Origin: Betaproteobacteria bacterium UKL13-2
GTDB lineage: Bacteria > Pseudomonadota > Gammaproteobacteria > Burkholderiales > Usitatibacteraceae
DNA: 64,000 nt
Assembly (NCBI GenBank): GCA_001602455.1
Contig: CP012157.1
Location: 3,157,733-3,221,732 of the forward strand
Reading direction: 5' to 3'
Shown here: positions 17,798-26,579 of the stretch, piece by piece
Layout: every line of letters starts with the position of its first letter
Numbering within the stretch: the first letter of the stretch is position 1
Notes under the pieces: generated by a model
What the model was told of the DNA's origin: nothing
The model's input: the letters and a program-made list of their open reading frames with translations, nothing else
Database searches by the model: none
Program-made: the position numbers and the translations under genes

Positions 17798-17920
17798 TTC
17801 AAAATTACCGCGCCACGAACCATGCATTAGGCTCGTGGCGGGGAGTGGGGCCCTATGTGGCTGATGCGGCTGAAGTGAGCACGAATACAGACTTAAGCCC
17901 GGACGGCAGAAGCACAGGTG

Positions 17921-20110
17921 CTATTTTTCGATACCGAGTTGGGACAGCACAAACGAATACGTGACGGCAATTTCCTTGAGGTAATCATAGCGACCTGACG
18001 CGCCGCCATGCCCTGCGTCTAAATTGGTTTTCAACAGCAATGGATTGTTATCCGTCTTGAGCGTCCGCAGCTTCGCGACATACTTTGCCGGTTCCCAGTA
18101 CATCACTTGACTATCGTTGAGAGACGTCTCTATCAACATCGCTGGATAGGCACCGCGCTTCAAGTTGTCGTAAGGTGAATAACTGCGCATGTATTTGTAG
18201 GCTTTCTCCTGGTTCGGATTACCCCATTCCAGATACTCGCCAACCGTGAGCGGCAACGTCGCATCAAGCATCGTATTCATGACGTCAACAAACGGCACCT
18301 GCGAAACCACCGCCTTGAATAAATCGGGCCGCAAATTGGTCACCGCCCCCATGAGTAATCCACCTGCGCTGCCGCCTTGGATGGCGAGCATCGACGGTGC
18401 CGTGTATTTTTGCTGGATCAAGTGTTCGGCGGTCGAAATAAAGTCGGTGAAAGTGTTCATTTTCTTCATCATCTTGCCGTCGTCATGCCACTGCTTGCCC
18501 ATGTCACCGCCGCCGCGAATATGCGCAATGGCGTACACCATGCCGCGATCAAGCAGCGCGAGGCGGCTGGAGCGAAACGCGAGCGGCAAGGCAAAGCCGT
18601 ACGAGCCGTAGCCGTAGAGAAGCGTCGGCTGCGGCACGCCGGGTTTACGCATGGACTTTTTGTAGACCAGCGAAATCGGCACTTTCACGCCGTCTTTGGC
18701 CGTGGCCATGATGCGTTCGACCTGATAGTCCGCTGCGTTGTAGCCGCCTAACACGGGTTGCTGCTTCTTGAGTGTACGCTCGCGCTTCACAACGTCGTAA
18801 TCAAAAACAGAATTGGGTGTCACCAGCGAGCCGTAGTTGAAGCGATACAACCTGTTGTCAAACTCCGCGTTTTGCCCCGGCGTTGCATCGTAAGCCGCCT
18901 CCGGAAACGCAATGTCGTGTGGCTTCATCGTCTTCATATCAAACACACGAAGCTGCGGCAAGCCACCCTTCTTTTCGACAGCAACAAAATAGTCCTTAAA
19001 TACATCCACGCCGTCGAGCTTCACGTCCTTGCGGTGCGGAATGATTTCTTTCCAGCTCTTGGTATCTGCCTTCATGGCAATCGGTGCCATGACGAGGCGC
19101 GAGTTACGGCCAGTGTCGTTGGTCACAATGAGGAACTTCGTGTCATGGTGGTCAACGTAATACTTGATGTTATCTTTGCGCTTCGCGTACACGGCGAACG
19201 CGCCTTCCGGCTTGTTGGCGTCGAGAATGCGTTGCTCGGTGGTCTCGGCAGACTCACTGGTCAGAATCACAAACGCACGGCTGCGCGTCGAATCGACGCC
19301 GATGTCATACAACTCATCCTTTTCTTCATACATCAGCGTGTTGGTTTTCGCGCCAAGCACATGTCGATAAAGTTGATTTGAGCGTTTTGTGGTCGCATCC
19401 TCAGTAACATAAAAGAGCGTCTTGTTGTCGTTTGCCCATGCAACCGACGTCACACGTTCAATCTTGTCGCCAAGCAATTCACCCGTCTCAAGGTTCTTGA
19501 AATGGAGCGTGTACTGACGAAAGCCGGTGAAATCCACCGAATACGCCAGCCACTTGTTATCCGGGCTCACGGCCATGCTGCCGATGGACATAAACGCCTT
19601 ACCCTTGGCGAGTTCATTGCCGTCGAGCAATATTTCTTCTTTGCCTTCCAGCGTTCCTTTACGGCGAGTATTGATCGCGTACTGTTTGCCTTCTTCAGTT
19701 TTGGTGATGTACCAATAACCGCGCATGAAATATGGCACGCTGTCGTCTGTTTCTTTGATACGACCGAGCATGTCTTTGTAGAGCGTTTCTTGGAACGGCT
19801 TCAAGTGACCGATGACTGAATCCAAATAGGCATTTTCTGCCTTCAAATACTCAACGACCGCTGGATCTGATTTGTCACGCAACCAAAAATAATCGTCGAC
19901 GCGTTTGTCACCAAACTTTTCAAATGTCTTGGGGATTTTTTTTGCGACTGGCGGTGCGGATGGGGTGGACGGTTTGGACGGCATAACAGGACTCATGGAA
20001 GACGACAACGGCGCAGGAGTCTGCGCGGACAGTACAGTTACCTGCGTTACCAGCATAGCGCCGATCATCGTTAAGAGAGTTCGCAGATTAGAACGAAGAC
20101 GATTATTCAT
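17921..20110 (-). CDS. Oligopeptidase B-like S9 family peptidase, exported
   Basis: 729 aa. A signal peptide (hydrophobic LLTMIGAMLVTQVTVLSAQ, residues ~12-30) and a Pro/Ser-rich linker precede the seven-bladed beta-propeller. The C-terminal alpha/beta hydrolase carries GGSAGG with Ser581, SLND with Asp666 and AGHGG with His701. VDDYFWLRDK (~72) is the conserved propeller start of the prolyl oligopeptidase family, and IRGGGDMGKQWHDDGK is typical of OpB/PtrB. Family knowledge: cleaves short peptides after basic residues or Pro. Characterised E. coli PtrB has no signal peptide, so this is a periplasmic version. Monocistronic. Confidence 0.92.
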   Translation of the reverse strand: MNNRLRSNLRTLLTMIGAMLVTQVTVLSAQTPAPLSSSMSPVMPSKPSTPSAPPVAKKIPKTFEKFGDKRVDDYFWLRDKSDPAVVEYLKAENAYLDSVIGHLKPFQETLYKDMLGRIKETDDSVPYFMRGYWYITKTEEGKQYAINTRRKGTLEGKEEILLDGNELAKGKAFMSIGSMAVSPDNKWLAYSVDFTGFRQYTLHFKNLETGELLGDKIERVTSVAWANDNKTLFYVTEDATTKRSNQLYRHVLGAKTNTLMYEEKDELYDIGVDSTRSRAFVILTSESAETTEQRILDANKPEGAFAVYAKRKDNIKYYVDHHDTKFLIVTNDTGRNSRLVMAPIAMKADTKSWKEIIPHRKDVKLDGVDVFKDYFVAVEKKGGLPQLRVFDMKTMKPHDIAFPEAAYDATPGQNAEFDNRLYRFNYGSLVTPNSVFDYDVVKRERTLKKQQPVLGGYNAADYQVERIMATAKDGVKVPISLVYKKSMRKPGVPQPTLLYGYGSYGFALPLAFRSSRLALLDRGMVYAIAHIRGGGDMGKQWHDDGKMMKKMNTFTDFISTAEHLIQQKYTAPSMLAIQGGSAGGLLMGAVTNLRPDLFKAVVSQVPFVDVMNTMLDATLPLTVGEYLEWGNPNQEKAYKYMRSYSPYDNLKRGAYPAMLIETSLNDSQVMYWEPAKYVAKLRTLKTDNNPLLLKTNLDAGHGGASGRYDYLKEIAVTYSFVLSQLGIEK

Positions 20111-20265
20111 GACAGCCTCAAAAAATAGTGACGAGCAATTATAGGGCGTTTACCCACAGATGCTTGCCACCTACCGAGAAGCCGGGCGCCGGAGGCAATC
20201 CAACCGATGACGGCTTTCTTTCGTGCGTAAAATGGTGGCTCTTACGCAATCTGTGAGCTCTACCA

Positions 20266-20775
20266 ATGTTTGCCGCCGCTGCACCGACCGCCGCCTCTAA
20301 GACTGAGCTTTACGTCAACCTAAACAAACAACTGAAGAGCCTATTGGACGGCGAGCGCGATTTCATCGCTAACGCAGCAAATTTTTCGGCGCTGCTATTC
20401 AATCTGCTTCCAGACCTGAACTGGGCGGGGTTCTACCTGATGCGTGGCAACGAACTCATCCTCGGTCCGTTTCAGGGCAAACCGGCCTGTATCCGCATTC
20501 CGGTGCTCCCGGCCCCCAAGGGTGTGTGCGGAAACGCCGCGTTTCACAAGAGAACATTTCTTGTCCCAGACGTCCACGCCTTTCCTGGTCACATTGCTTG
20601 CGATTCCGCGTCGAACGCCGAAATTGTCATCCCGCTCATGGTCGGCAAGCGTGTCATCGGCGTGCTCGATATCGACTCTCCCCGTCTGCAACGTTTTGAC
20701 CAGACCGACCAAGCCGGGCTTGAGATCATGGTTCAGACCTTTCTCGATGCCACCGACACCCCGGACACCCATTAA
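20266..20775 (+). CDS. msrC: Free methionine-(R)-sulfoxide reductase (GAF domain)
   Basis: 169 aa, a single GAF domain. LLPDLNWAGFYL (47-58), GPFQGKPACIRIPV and HAFPGHIACDSASNAEIVIPL (first 20 shown as HAFPGHIACDSASNAEIVIP) match fRMsr. The three redox cysteines are at 75, 88 and 112. The spacing between the first two is 13 residues, against about 10 in E. coli MsrC, because of LPAP before KGVCG. Family knowledge: reduces free Met-R-O with thioredoxin. A hairpin repeat begins at its stop codon. Confidence 0.92.
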   Translation: MFAAAAPTAASKTELYVNLNKQLKSLLDGERDFIANAANFSALLFNLLPDLNWAGFYLMRGNELILGPFQGKPACIRIPVLPAPKGVCGNAAFHKRTFLVPDVHAFPGHIACDSASNAEIVIPLMVGKRVIGVLDIDSPRLQRFDQTDQAGLEIMVQTFLDATDTPDTH

Positions 20776-20840
20776 AACTCCTTAACTGGCGGGCATTTTC
20801 AACCTTTTATGCTTGTAGATGCCCGTGTTTAATAGAGTTT
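20775..20840. repeat. 66-bp palindromic intergenic repeat
   Basis: Imperfect hairpin with outer arms AAACTC / GAGTTT and inner GGGCAT / ATGCCC. It has the same length and layout as the copies at 38377 and 43038. It begins at the last base of the msrC stop codon and may act as its terminator. Confidence 0.75.
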
Positions 20841-20847
20841 GTCAATC

Positions 20848-20982
20848 GGGGAGCTGCTATAAACCTGCTGCGTGGGCGAATTTCGCGCCTGCGGTGCTCG
20901 CCGTACACTGGGTACGTGTCCCGTGTTTGCCAAACCCGTCGGTACGAACTTCGCCCGCTCGCGACGGTTTCGAGAAGTTCCC
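20848..20982. repeat. ~135-bp inverted-repeat element
   Basis: Nearly identical to 38235-38368 (about three mismatches over the inner ~120 bp). Its two ends are themselves inverted repeats (ACTTCT..AAACC..GGGCGAA-type arms) around a central GGGNACGTGTCCC palindrome. This and the adjoining 66-bp hairpin fill most of the 306-nt gap between msrC and the SDR gene. The remaining ~100 nt to the gene show no feature. Confidence 0.8.
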
Positions 20983-21081
20983 ATCGGCAGCGAGGCAACT
21001 GCTGTGGTCGGTCAGGTGAAAAATCGCTCGTCCACGCCCCCATGAAATGTTCAGGCCAGCACACGAATGAGGAAAACACCC

Positions 21082-21900
21082 ATGTCACTCGCGAATAACA
21101 TCACCATCATTACCGGCGCATCCACCGGCATCGGCGAAGAGCTTGCATATCAACTCGCCAAGCAGGGCACACACCTAGTGCTGTCGTCGCGTCGGGTGGA
21201 TGAACTCGAACGTGTTGCCGATAAAGTGCGTGAGCTTGGCGCACGAGCCACTGTGATCGCCTGCGACGTCGCGAAAGAATCCGACTGCAAACACTTGATC
21301 GACATGACCGTTTCCGAATTCGGCGGCGTTGATACCATCGTGCTCAACGCCGGCATGACCATGTGGGCCAAGTTTGCCGACATCAAAGACATGTCGATCA
21401 TCGAACGCATCATGCAAGTGAACTACATGGGGGCGGTGTATTGCACCCACTATGCGTTGCCACATTTGCAGAAAAGCCGTGGCCGTATCGTCGGCATCGC
21501 CAGCCTCACTGGTTTGGTCGGCGTGCCCACCCGCACCGCGTATGCGGCAAGTAAACATGCGATGCGCGGTTTCTTTGATTCGCTGCGGATAGAGCTACGG
21601 GGCACCGGCACCACGGTCACCATGATCTATCCCGGTTTTGTCGCCACCGGTATTCGTGAAAACGCAACCGGTGCAGACGGCAAAGCGGCGAAGATTGACC
21701 CAGTGAACAAAGACGATGTGATGAGCGTGGAAGAGTGTGCCTCAATCATCGTTGACGCAATTGACGCACGCAAACGCGAAGTAGTGATGACGTTGAAAGG
21801 CAAACTCGGACAGTGGCTAAAACTGATTGCACCATCCGTTATCGACGGCATGGCCAAGCGTGCGGTCGAGGGTAACCAGAAGTACGTTGAATCAAAGTAA
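21082..21900 (+). CDS. SDR family NAD(P)-dependent oxidoreductase
   Basis: 272 aa from the ATG at 21082 (MSLANNITI), chosen because GAGG sits 9 nt upstream; the ATG at 21067 adds only five residues. Classical SDR features: TGASTGIG (~12-19), LNAGMTMWAKF (~88), GIASLTGLVGVPTRTAYAASK with catalytic Ser, Tyr and Lys (YxxxK), then PGFVATG. C-terminal IAPSVIDGMAKRAV is common in the DHRS7-like branch. Substrate unknown. No shared operon apart from possible read-through into lysE-type gene. Confidence 0.9.
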   Translation: MSLANNITIITGASTGIGEELAYQLAKQGTHLVLSSRRVDELERVADKVRELGARATVIACDVAKESDCKHLIDMTVSEFGGVDTIVLNAGMTMWAKFADIKDMSIIERIMQVNYMGAVYCTHYALPHLQKSRGRIVGIASLTGLVGVPTRTAYAASKHAMRGFFDSLRIELRGTGTTVTMIYPGFVATGIRENATGADGKAAKIDPVNKDDVMSVEECASIIVDAIDARKREVVMTLKGKLGQWLKLIAPSVIDGMAKRAVEGNQKYVESK

Positions 21901-21960
21901 CCAACATCCTCGCGATACTGCCAGTTGCGCGCACAAATTTTCAAAGCTACCCATCCGCAA

Positions 21961-22089
21961 TTGTCATTCCGAGGCCGCGCTTTATGCGGCAGAGGAATCT
22001 CATCCTTTAGAATTCGCGGGATGGTTCATTCACCTGTGGCTAATTGCAAACGGATGAGATGTCTCGCCAAACCGCTCGACATGACAACT
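21961..22089. repeat. Dispersed intergenic repeat with GTCATTCCGAGG-type ends
   Basis: Starts TTGTCATTCCGAGG and ends with a degenerate inverted copy (CGCTCGACATGACAACT). Internal GAGGAATCTCATCC is mirrored by CGGATGAGATGTCTCG. This composite is a well-known intergenic repeat type scattered over many bacterial genomes. It occupies most of the gap between the SDR and LysE genes. Confidence 0.65.
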
Positions 22090-22113
22090 TTTAACAACAG
22101 CGCAAATTCATAA

Positions 22114-22743
22114 ATGACGTTCACCACTTGGCTGGCCTATTTCATGGCCACGCTAATCATCTGCGTGAGTCCTGGCCCCGGCGCATTGTCGAGTATGTCG
22201 GCTGGCATGAAGTATGGGTTCGCACGCGGCATGTGGAACCTCGCCGGTTTGCAAGCGGCCATCGTCGTTAACGTCTTCGCGATTTGGTTGGGGTTGGGCG
22301 CGCTGTTGGTGGCATCGACCACCGCCTTCGACATCATGAAGTATTTGGGCGCGGCATACCTCATCTACCTCGGCATTCAGAAATTCCGTGAGGAGCCGGT
22401 ACCCTTCGAGCAAATCGCGGCGCAAACTAATTTCAAAGACACCTCTCCGTTCGGCATCTTCAAACAAGGCCTGTTGGTGAACCTCACTAATCCGAAAGGG
22501 CTATTGTTTCTCGCCGCCGTGCTGCCGCAGTTTGTTGACCCTGCGAAGCCGACCGCCATTCAATACGCCATCCTCGGCGGCACGATGGTCGTCGTCGATG
22601 TGGCAGTAATGATTGGCTATACCGCCCTCGCATCAACCATCCTGCGTATGCTCAAAGACCCCAACCATATCCGCTGGGCCAATTGGGGTGTTGGAAGTTT
22701 GTTTGTAGCCGCAGGTGGCGCGTTGGCGGTGTTTAAACGGTGA
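22114..22743 (+). CDS. LysE family translocator (RhtB-type exporter)
   Basis: 209 aa with six hydrophobic segments. ISPGPG-type motif near residue 20 (CVSPGPGALSSMSAGMKYG) is the LysE/RhtB hallmark, followed by GAAYLIYLGIQKFR (~78-91) and the conserved GLLVNLTNPKGLLFLAAVLP (~122). Family knowledge: proton-coupled export of amino acids such as homoserine, threonine or lysine from the cytoplasm. Substrate not predictable. The upstream intergenic repeat ends only 24 nt before the start. Confidence 0.93.
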   Translation: MTFTTWLAYFMATLIICVSPGPGALSSMSAGMKYGFARGMWNLAGLQAAIVVNVFAIWLGLGALLVASTTAFDIMKYLGAAYLIYLGIQKFREEPVPFEQIAAQTNFKDTSPFGIFKQGLLVNLTNPKGLLFLAAVLPQFVDPAKPTAIQYAILGGTMVVVDVAVMIGYTALASTILRMLKDPNHIRWANWGVGSLFVAAGGALAVFKR

Positions 22744-23183
22744 ATTCATGAGGCCGCGAGCTGTAGCGACATCTCCCGTTTGCGCCGCTGAGCAGCGCAG
22801 CAAGCGCGGGGGCAGTCCGCGAGCAATTTCTGAGGGCGAGTACCGCTGGTAGTTTTTACCGCGCTTCGACCACGATCTCGATCTTTGTGAGTGGCCCGAG
22901 ATCGTGAGCCGCGTAAGGAACCCCGGAGGGGCGGCCAATGTTGCCAACCGCGCGGGTCGTCTTTTCTTTCGTTTGTCGAAACAAAAGAAAGTGACTAGGT
23001 GTCGCTTGTTTGCCAAACGCGCCCGCGGCGTCGGTCGTCGCAAAAGATACACAATTCCATACATGACAAAACTTGGGCCCCTGCCTTCGCAGGGACGACA
23101 GTTTGAAGGACTTGGCGCAAAAGGCGGACGCGTCCAACCACCACCAAACGTGGATTCCGGCCTCCGCCGGAACGACAAACTAA
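22744..23183. repeat. 440-nt intergenic patchwork of dispersed repeats
   Basis: No gene seen. The stretch holds a GCCGCTGAGCAGCGCAGCAAGCG segment (first part), the CTTTTCTTTCGTTTG / CAAAAGAAAG inverted repeat at ~22970-23000, CCCTGCCTTCGCAGGGACGACAG at ~23080, and GGATTCCGGCCTCCGCCGGAA (hairpin) at ~23152. The same modules in the same order recur at 35551-35771. These are common betaproteobacterial intergenic repeats. Confidence 0.7.
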
Positions 23184-24377
23184 CTAGCGTTGACTCCCCC
23201 CAAACACCAGCAACAAAAACACCACAAACAAAATCGCACTCACCAAGAAGAAAATCTTCCAGCCCGATTTCGGTGACTCCCCCTCGACTTCGCCCGTCTG
23301 CCCATTCACCACAAACCGATACGTCTTGCCGCTAAACAAATACGCTGACACCCACATCGGCAACAAGATATGTTTGAAGGTGAGATGGCTGTAATGTGTG
23401 TTGAGCGATGAAATTCGTTGGTGGTCACCGCCGATGTCTTGACGTACTAGGGACTGCACTTTCGCATCGATAAACTCTTTGCCCTTCGCGAACGCAGGTT
23501 TCAGTGCCACCGAATACGCCTCCGCTTGAAATCCCGAAATGTACTCGTCCTGATAGGGCACCAGCTCGACCGTGTTCCAAGTACGCAGTTTGGTCGGGAA
23601 TGCAGTCATGATGGCAGCGCCGACAAAACCTGCGCCCGTGATTGCGGTGTCACCGCTACGCGCTTGGTCGGTAGCACCAAAGGTTGTCTTCGATCCCGAC
23701 ACCAACACATCATTATGGAAGAATGAAACATTGCCGGTAACGTAGGTCCAATCCGTCACGGTGCGCGTTTGTGTCACATGCTCGCCGTTTGAATTGGTGG
23801 TGGTATAGGTTTCGATGCGGTCGTCACCGCGCTGGCCGGTGTATTGTGAAAACGTATTGGCGTCAAAGGTCCAGTAGGGGACGTAGAGCCCCTTGATGCC
23901 GCCATCACTCTGGGCGTATTTCTTGAGCGCACTCGGCGCTAACCAGAGACTCTTCAGCCAAGCACGCCACTTGTCTTGCGCCTGTAGTTTCGCAATCTTG
24001 AACGGAACCAACGATTTGGGCTTAATCAGTCGCCGGGCGTAGCTTTGGCTAGTAATCGGTGTGCCACAAAAAACGCACGACGACGCAAACAGATTTGCGG
24101 GGAGTGTTTGCTCACCGCTGCAGTTCTTACACTTCAAATGCTCCTGCTCGTAAGTTTCGTGCAAGACTTCTAATTTGCGTAGCCAGTCGTCGAGATCCAG
24201 CTCCTCGACAACATCGGTCTTTTCATCGAATTCGTTGACTGCGCCGCAGTAGTCGCATTTCAGCGATGTAGTCCCGGGCGAGAACGAGAGTTTGGCACCA
24301 CAAGACTGGCACGGAAATGCGCGCACCTTGTCCGTCATCGCGTCGAGCGTGGTTTGTGATGCGTTCGGGTTTTCCAT
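23184..24377 (-). CDS. TFIIB-type zinc-ribbon membrane protein (YdjG-like)
   Basis: 397 aa from ATG 24377 (MENPNASQ), with AAGG just upstream; a GTG two codons earlier is also in frame. Two zinc ribbons: FPCQSCGAKLSFSPG...CDYCG (~20-43) and CKNCSG...CVFCGTP (~80-103). A soluble middle domain follows, with LYVPYWTFDA (~165), and a single C-terminal transmembrane helix IFFLVSAILFVVFLLLVF. Such proteins are often misannotated as primosomal protein N' helicase, but there is no helicase motif. The gene follows the SPFH and small membrane protein genes, so a membrane-anchored complex is likely. Function otherwise unknown. Confidence 0.8.
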   Translation of the reverse strand: MENPNASQTTLDAMTDKVRAFPCQSCGAKLSFSPGTTSLKCDYCGAVNEFDEKTDVVEELDLDDWLRKLEVLHETYEQEHLKCKNCSGEQTLPANLFASSCVFCGTPITSQSYARRLIKPKSLVPFKIAKLQAQDKWRAWLKSLWLAPSALKKYAQSDGGIKGLYVPYWTFDANTFSQYTGQRGDDRIETYTTTNSNGEHVTQTRTVTDWTYVTGNVSFFHNDVLVSGSKTTFGATDQARSGDTAITGAGFVGAAIMTAFPTKLRTWNTVELVPYQDEYISGFQAEAYSVALKPAFAKGKEFIDAKVQSLVRQDIGGDHQRISSLNTHYSHLTFKHILLPMWVSAYLFSGKTYRFVVNGQTGEVEGESPKSGWKIFFLVSAILFVVFLLLVFGGSQR

Positions 24378-24408
24378 TAGCACCTTTCAAGTGCTAGGCC
24401 AACATACT

Positions 24409-24633
24409 TCATGACGAGTGCGGCGGAGCCTGATCAAGCGCGCGGGTAGGTTCTGCTGTCGTCGGCCTACGCAGCGCGTAATCGAGCAAAAACCATGCAC
24501 CCAGTGCAAGGTTAACGATGGCAAAGGCAATGCCACCGCTAAAGCCTTTCCAGTTAACGATCATGTGCAACAGCACCAGCACGCAGCCTACACCCACGAG
24601 CCCGGCGGCGGCACGATACAGTTTTGATTTCAC
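24409..24633 (-). CDS. Small two-helix membrane protein, unknown function
   Basis: 74 aa from a GTG at 24633, supported by GGAGG five nt upstream. Two hydrophobic helices: AAAGLVGVGCVLVLLHMIV (~8-26) and GIAFAIVNLALGAWFLLDYA, with a charged C-terminus. It lies between the SPFH gene (14 nt upstream) and the zinc-ribbon gene (31 nt downstream), all on the minus strand, so it is probably the middle gene of a three-gene operon. No family recognised. Confidence 0.7.
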   Translation of the reverse strand: MKSKLYRAAAGLVGVGCVLVLLHMIVNWKGFSGGIAFAIVNLALGAWFLLDYALRRPTTAEPTRALDQAPPHSS

Positions 24634-24647
24634 AGGAACCTCCGCTG

Positions 24648-25757
24648 TTAAGCGCCGGGAGGAACCGGTGGCGGCACGCTCGCAAAGAGTGCAGACAGCT
24701 CCGTGACATCACCCGCTTTGGCCCATTGCGCCATACCGGCTTTCCAGACGAGGCTATCACGCATCAACTTTCCTCCGGTTGCCTGTGCTTGTAGTGCGCT
24801 TAGATCAAACGGCCCGGTTTGGACACCACCAACGGCAACATGAAACGCCACTGCGGTCGGCAACGGTGGCGGCGCAGCGGTATTCATCGCGCCTGCGGCC
24901 ATGCCCATCTGCCCAACCATACCCGCACCCATGGCGATACCAGCACCAAGCCCCATACCAGCACCAGCAGCCGAGTTTGGGGTGGTGGCGGCATCACGAA
25001 TCGCACTCGCCGTTTCGTATTGTGTGTAGGCGGCGAGGTTACCGACCGCAGCAATCGCGCCGCGTTTGTCGATTGCCTTTTCCACTTCTTCCGGCAGGCC
25101 CACGTCTTGCACCTGCACTTCGCAAAGCTCCAGCCCCATCTCCTCAAAATCGGGGCCAATACGATCGCGTAACATCTGCCCCAGCAGCGTGACTTTGGCC
25201 TCAAGGTCAATGATCGACAGACCCAACTCCGGCAGCACCTCTTTGATACGCAATCCAATCTTGCCGCGCAAATTTTCTTGGATCTGCTCGGTGGTAAAGC
25301 GCCCTTCTGTCCCGGCAATATCTTTGATGAAGATACCGGCGTCTTTCACGCGAATCGTATAAATACCGAACGCGGTGGCGCGAACAATACCGAATTCACT
25401 ATCGCGCATCGTCGCCGGCCCCGGCGTTCCCCATTTAAGGTCAGTGAACTTGCGGGTACTAACGAAATAAATCTCTGCTTTAAACGGCGACTCAAAGCCG
25501 TACTTCCAGCCTTGTAAGGTGGAAAGAATTGGGATGTTCTGCGTGGTCAGCGTGAACATGCCGGGCTGGAACACGTCGGCGATCTTGCCCTCATTCACAA
25601 AAACAGCCATCTGGCCTTCACGCACGGTGAGCTTGGCACCGTACTTGATCTCATTGTTATGCCGCTCATAACGATAGACGAGAGTATTCGTGGAATCATC
25701 GAGCCATTCGACGATATCAATTAATTCACCTGTCAGTTTCTTTACCCAATCAATCAT
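24648..25757 (-). CDS. SPFH-domain protein with C-terminal GYF_2 domain (YdjI-like)
   Basis: 369 aa. The N-terminal half is an SPFH/band-7-like domain of the virion-core/YdjI type: YGAKLTVREGQMAVFVNEG (~39-57), QPGMFTLTTQNIPI (~65) and ELGLSIIDLEAKVTLLG. A Gly/Ala/Met-rich linker (~260-300) leads to a GYF_2 domain, QTGPFDLSALQAQATGGKL...WKAGMAQWAKAGDV (~320-355). No transmembrane helix is evident, so membrane association would need its partners. In Bacillus the YdjG zinc-ribbon and YdjI SPFH proteins work with PspA in envelope stress; here no pspA is adjacent. The role is inferred. Confidence 0.82.
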   Translation of the reverse strand: MIDWVKKLTGELIDIVEWLDDSTNTLVYRYERHNNEIKYGAKLTVREGQMAVFVNEGKIADVFQPGMFTLTTQNIPILSTLQGWKYGFESPFKAEIYFVSTRKFTDLKWGTPGPATMRDSEFGIVRATAFGIYTIRVKDAGIFIKDIAGTEGRFTTEQIQENLRGKIGLRIKEVLPELGLSIIDLEAKVTLLGQMLRDRIGPDFEEMGLELCEVQVQDVGLPEEVEKAIDKRGAIAAVGNLAAYTQYETASAIRDAATTPNSAAGAGMGLGAGIAMGAGMVGQMGMAAGAMNTAAPPPLPTAVAFHVAVGGVQTGPFDLSALQAQATGGKLMRDSLVWKAGMAQWAKAGDVTELSALFASVPPPVPPGA

Positions 25758-26134
25758 TTGGTGCCCTCCTTCGTGAGGTCATCGACCCAGAGTCTTAACC
25801 AGCAAAAACAGCTTAATACCCACGTCAACATCATCCTGCCTCCTATTTCCGTCAACGTGCGATGTAACGTTAGCATGAATCTATCGTCGGGCAAGATGCA
25901 ACAACCGTCGAAGCAGCGGGCGACCCATGAAGTATTCAGGCTAGGGCTTTGGTATGCAGGGTGCCTCAGACGCGGGGCTTCATCTTACCGCCCCCATCAC
26001 GCAACAATGACGAGGTCGATTTGTCAAAAAGCGATAAATAGTGTTCAGATTGGACAGCAAATAGGTGTAGCAGCTCGCAATAATTTAAAAACTCACTGTA
26101 TAATCAGCACCACCTTATATAAAGGAGAAAACTA
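25758..26134. other. 377-nt intergenic region upstream of the H-NS gene
   Basis: Lies between the divergent SPFH (-) and H-NS-like (+) genes and must contain both promoters. An open frame covers it but lacks protein-like composition. It is AT-rich toward the H-NS start, which suits an H-NS-autoregulated promoter. Confidence 0.5.
26075..26126 (+). promoter_or_regulatory. Candidate promoter and ribosome binding site of the H-NS-like gene
   Basis: A perfect TATAAT (26099-26104) has a weak TCGCAA -35 (26075-26080) 18 bp upstream. The strong AAGGAG at 26121-26126 precedes the ATG by 8 nt. Confidence 0.5.
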
Positions 26135-26443
26135 ATGGCAACATATACTGAAATTCAAGAACAAATCAAGAAGCTCCAAGAAGAAGCTGAAAAAATCAGA
26201 GCTGGCGAGATTGAGGCTGTTATTGCTGACTTAAGAGGCAAGATTGCACACTACGGCTTATCCGCTGAACAACTGGGTTTTACCTCTTCGGCCAAAAAAT
26301 CCGGTAAGAAGGCATCTGCTGCCACGGTGATGTATCGCAAGGGAAATCTGACGTGGTCGGGTGCAGCCCGAGGCCGTAGGCCTGACTGGGTAAAAGAAAT
26401 ACTGGATGCTGGTGGCGATCTTCAACAATATCGTGTCAAGTAA
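26135..26443 (+). CDS. H-NS histone family nucleoid protein
   Basis: 102 aa, the usual size for betaproteobacterial H-NS/BpH3 proteins. The N-terminal 45 residues form a coiled coil (IQEQIKKLQEEAEKIRAGEI) for dimerisation. After a Lys/Ser-rich linker the C-terminal DNA-binding domain reads YRKGNLTWSGAARGRRPDWV, the family AT-hook-like motif. Family knowledge: binds and bridges AT-rich DNA, silencing acquired genes. The gene is followed by a strong terminator, so it is monocistronic. Confidence 0.93.
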   Translation: MATYTEIQEQIKKLQEEAEKIRAGEIEAVIADLRGKIAHYGLSAEQLGFTSSAKKSGKKASAATVMYRKGNLTWSGAARGRRPDWVKEILDAGGDLQQYRVK

Positions 26444-26461
26444 CAGACACTGACAAAATGC

Positions 26462-26494
26462 AAAAAGGCTAGTCATTACGACTAGCCTTTTTTT
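26462..26494 (+). terminator. Rho-independent terminator of the H-NS-like gene
   Basis: A 12-bp stem AAAAGGCTAGTC / GACTAGCCTTTT with loop ATTAC is followed by a T tract. It lies about 20 nt past the stop codon. Confidence 0.92.
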
Positions 26495-26506
26495 ATATTT
26501 TTTTGT

Positions 26507-26546
26507 ATCTTTATATCTTTGTATTTGTGTATTTGTGTATTTGTGT
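26507..26546. repeat. 8-bp AT-rich tandem repeat
   Basis: Three exact TGTATTTG units, preceded by related TGTATCTTTATATCTT. It lies directly after the H-NS terminator. Confidence 0.7.
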
Positions 26547-26579
26547 AAATCAACGCCACCCGCAACCACCAAAAACCTA

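Noticed and set aside
25758-26135. 125-codon open frame upstream of the H-NS gene
   Set aside because: Composition is not protein-like, it has no ribosome site, and it covers the promoter of the H-NS-like gene.
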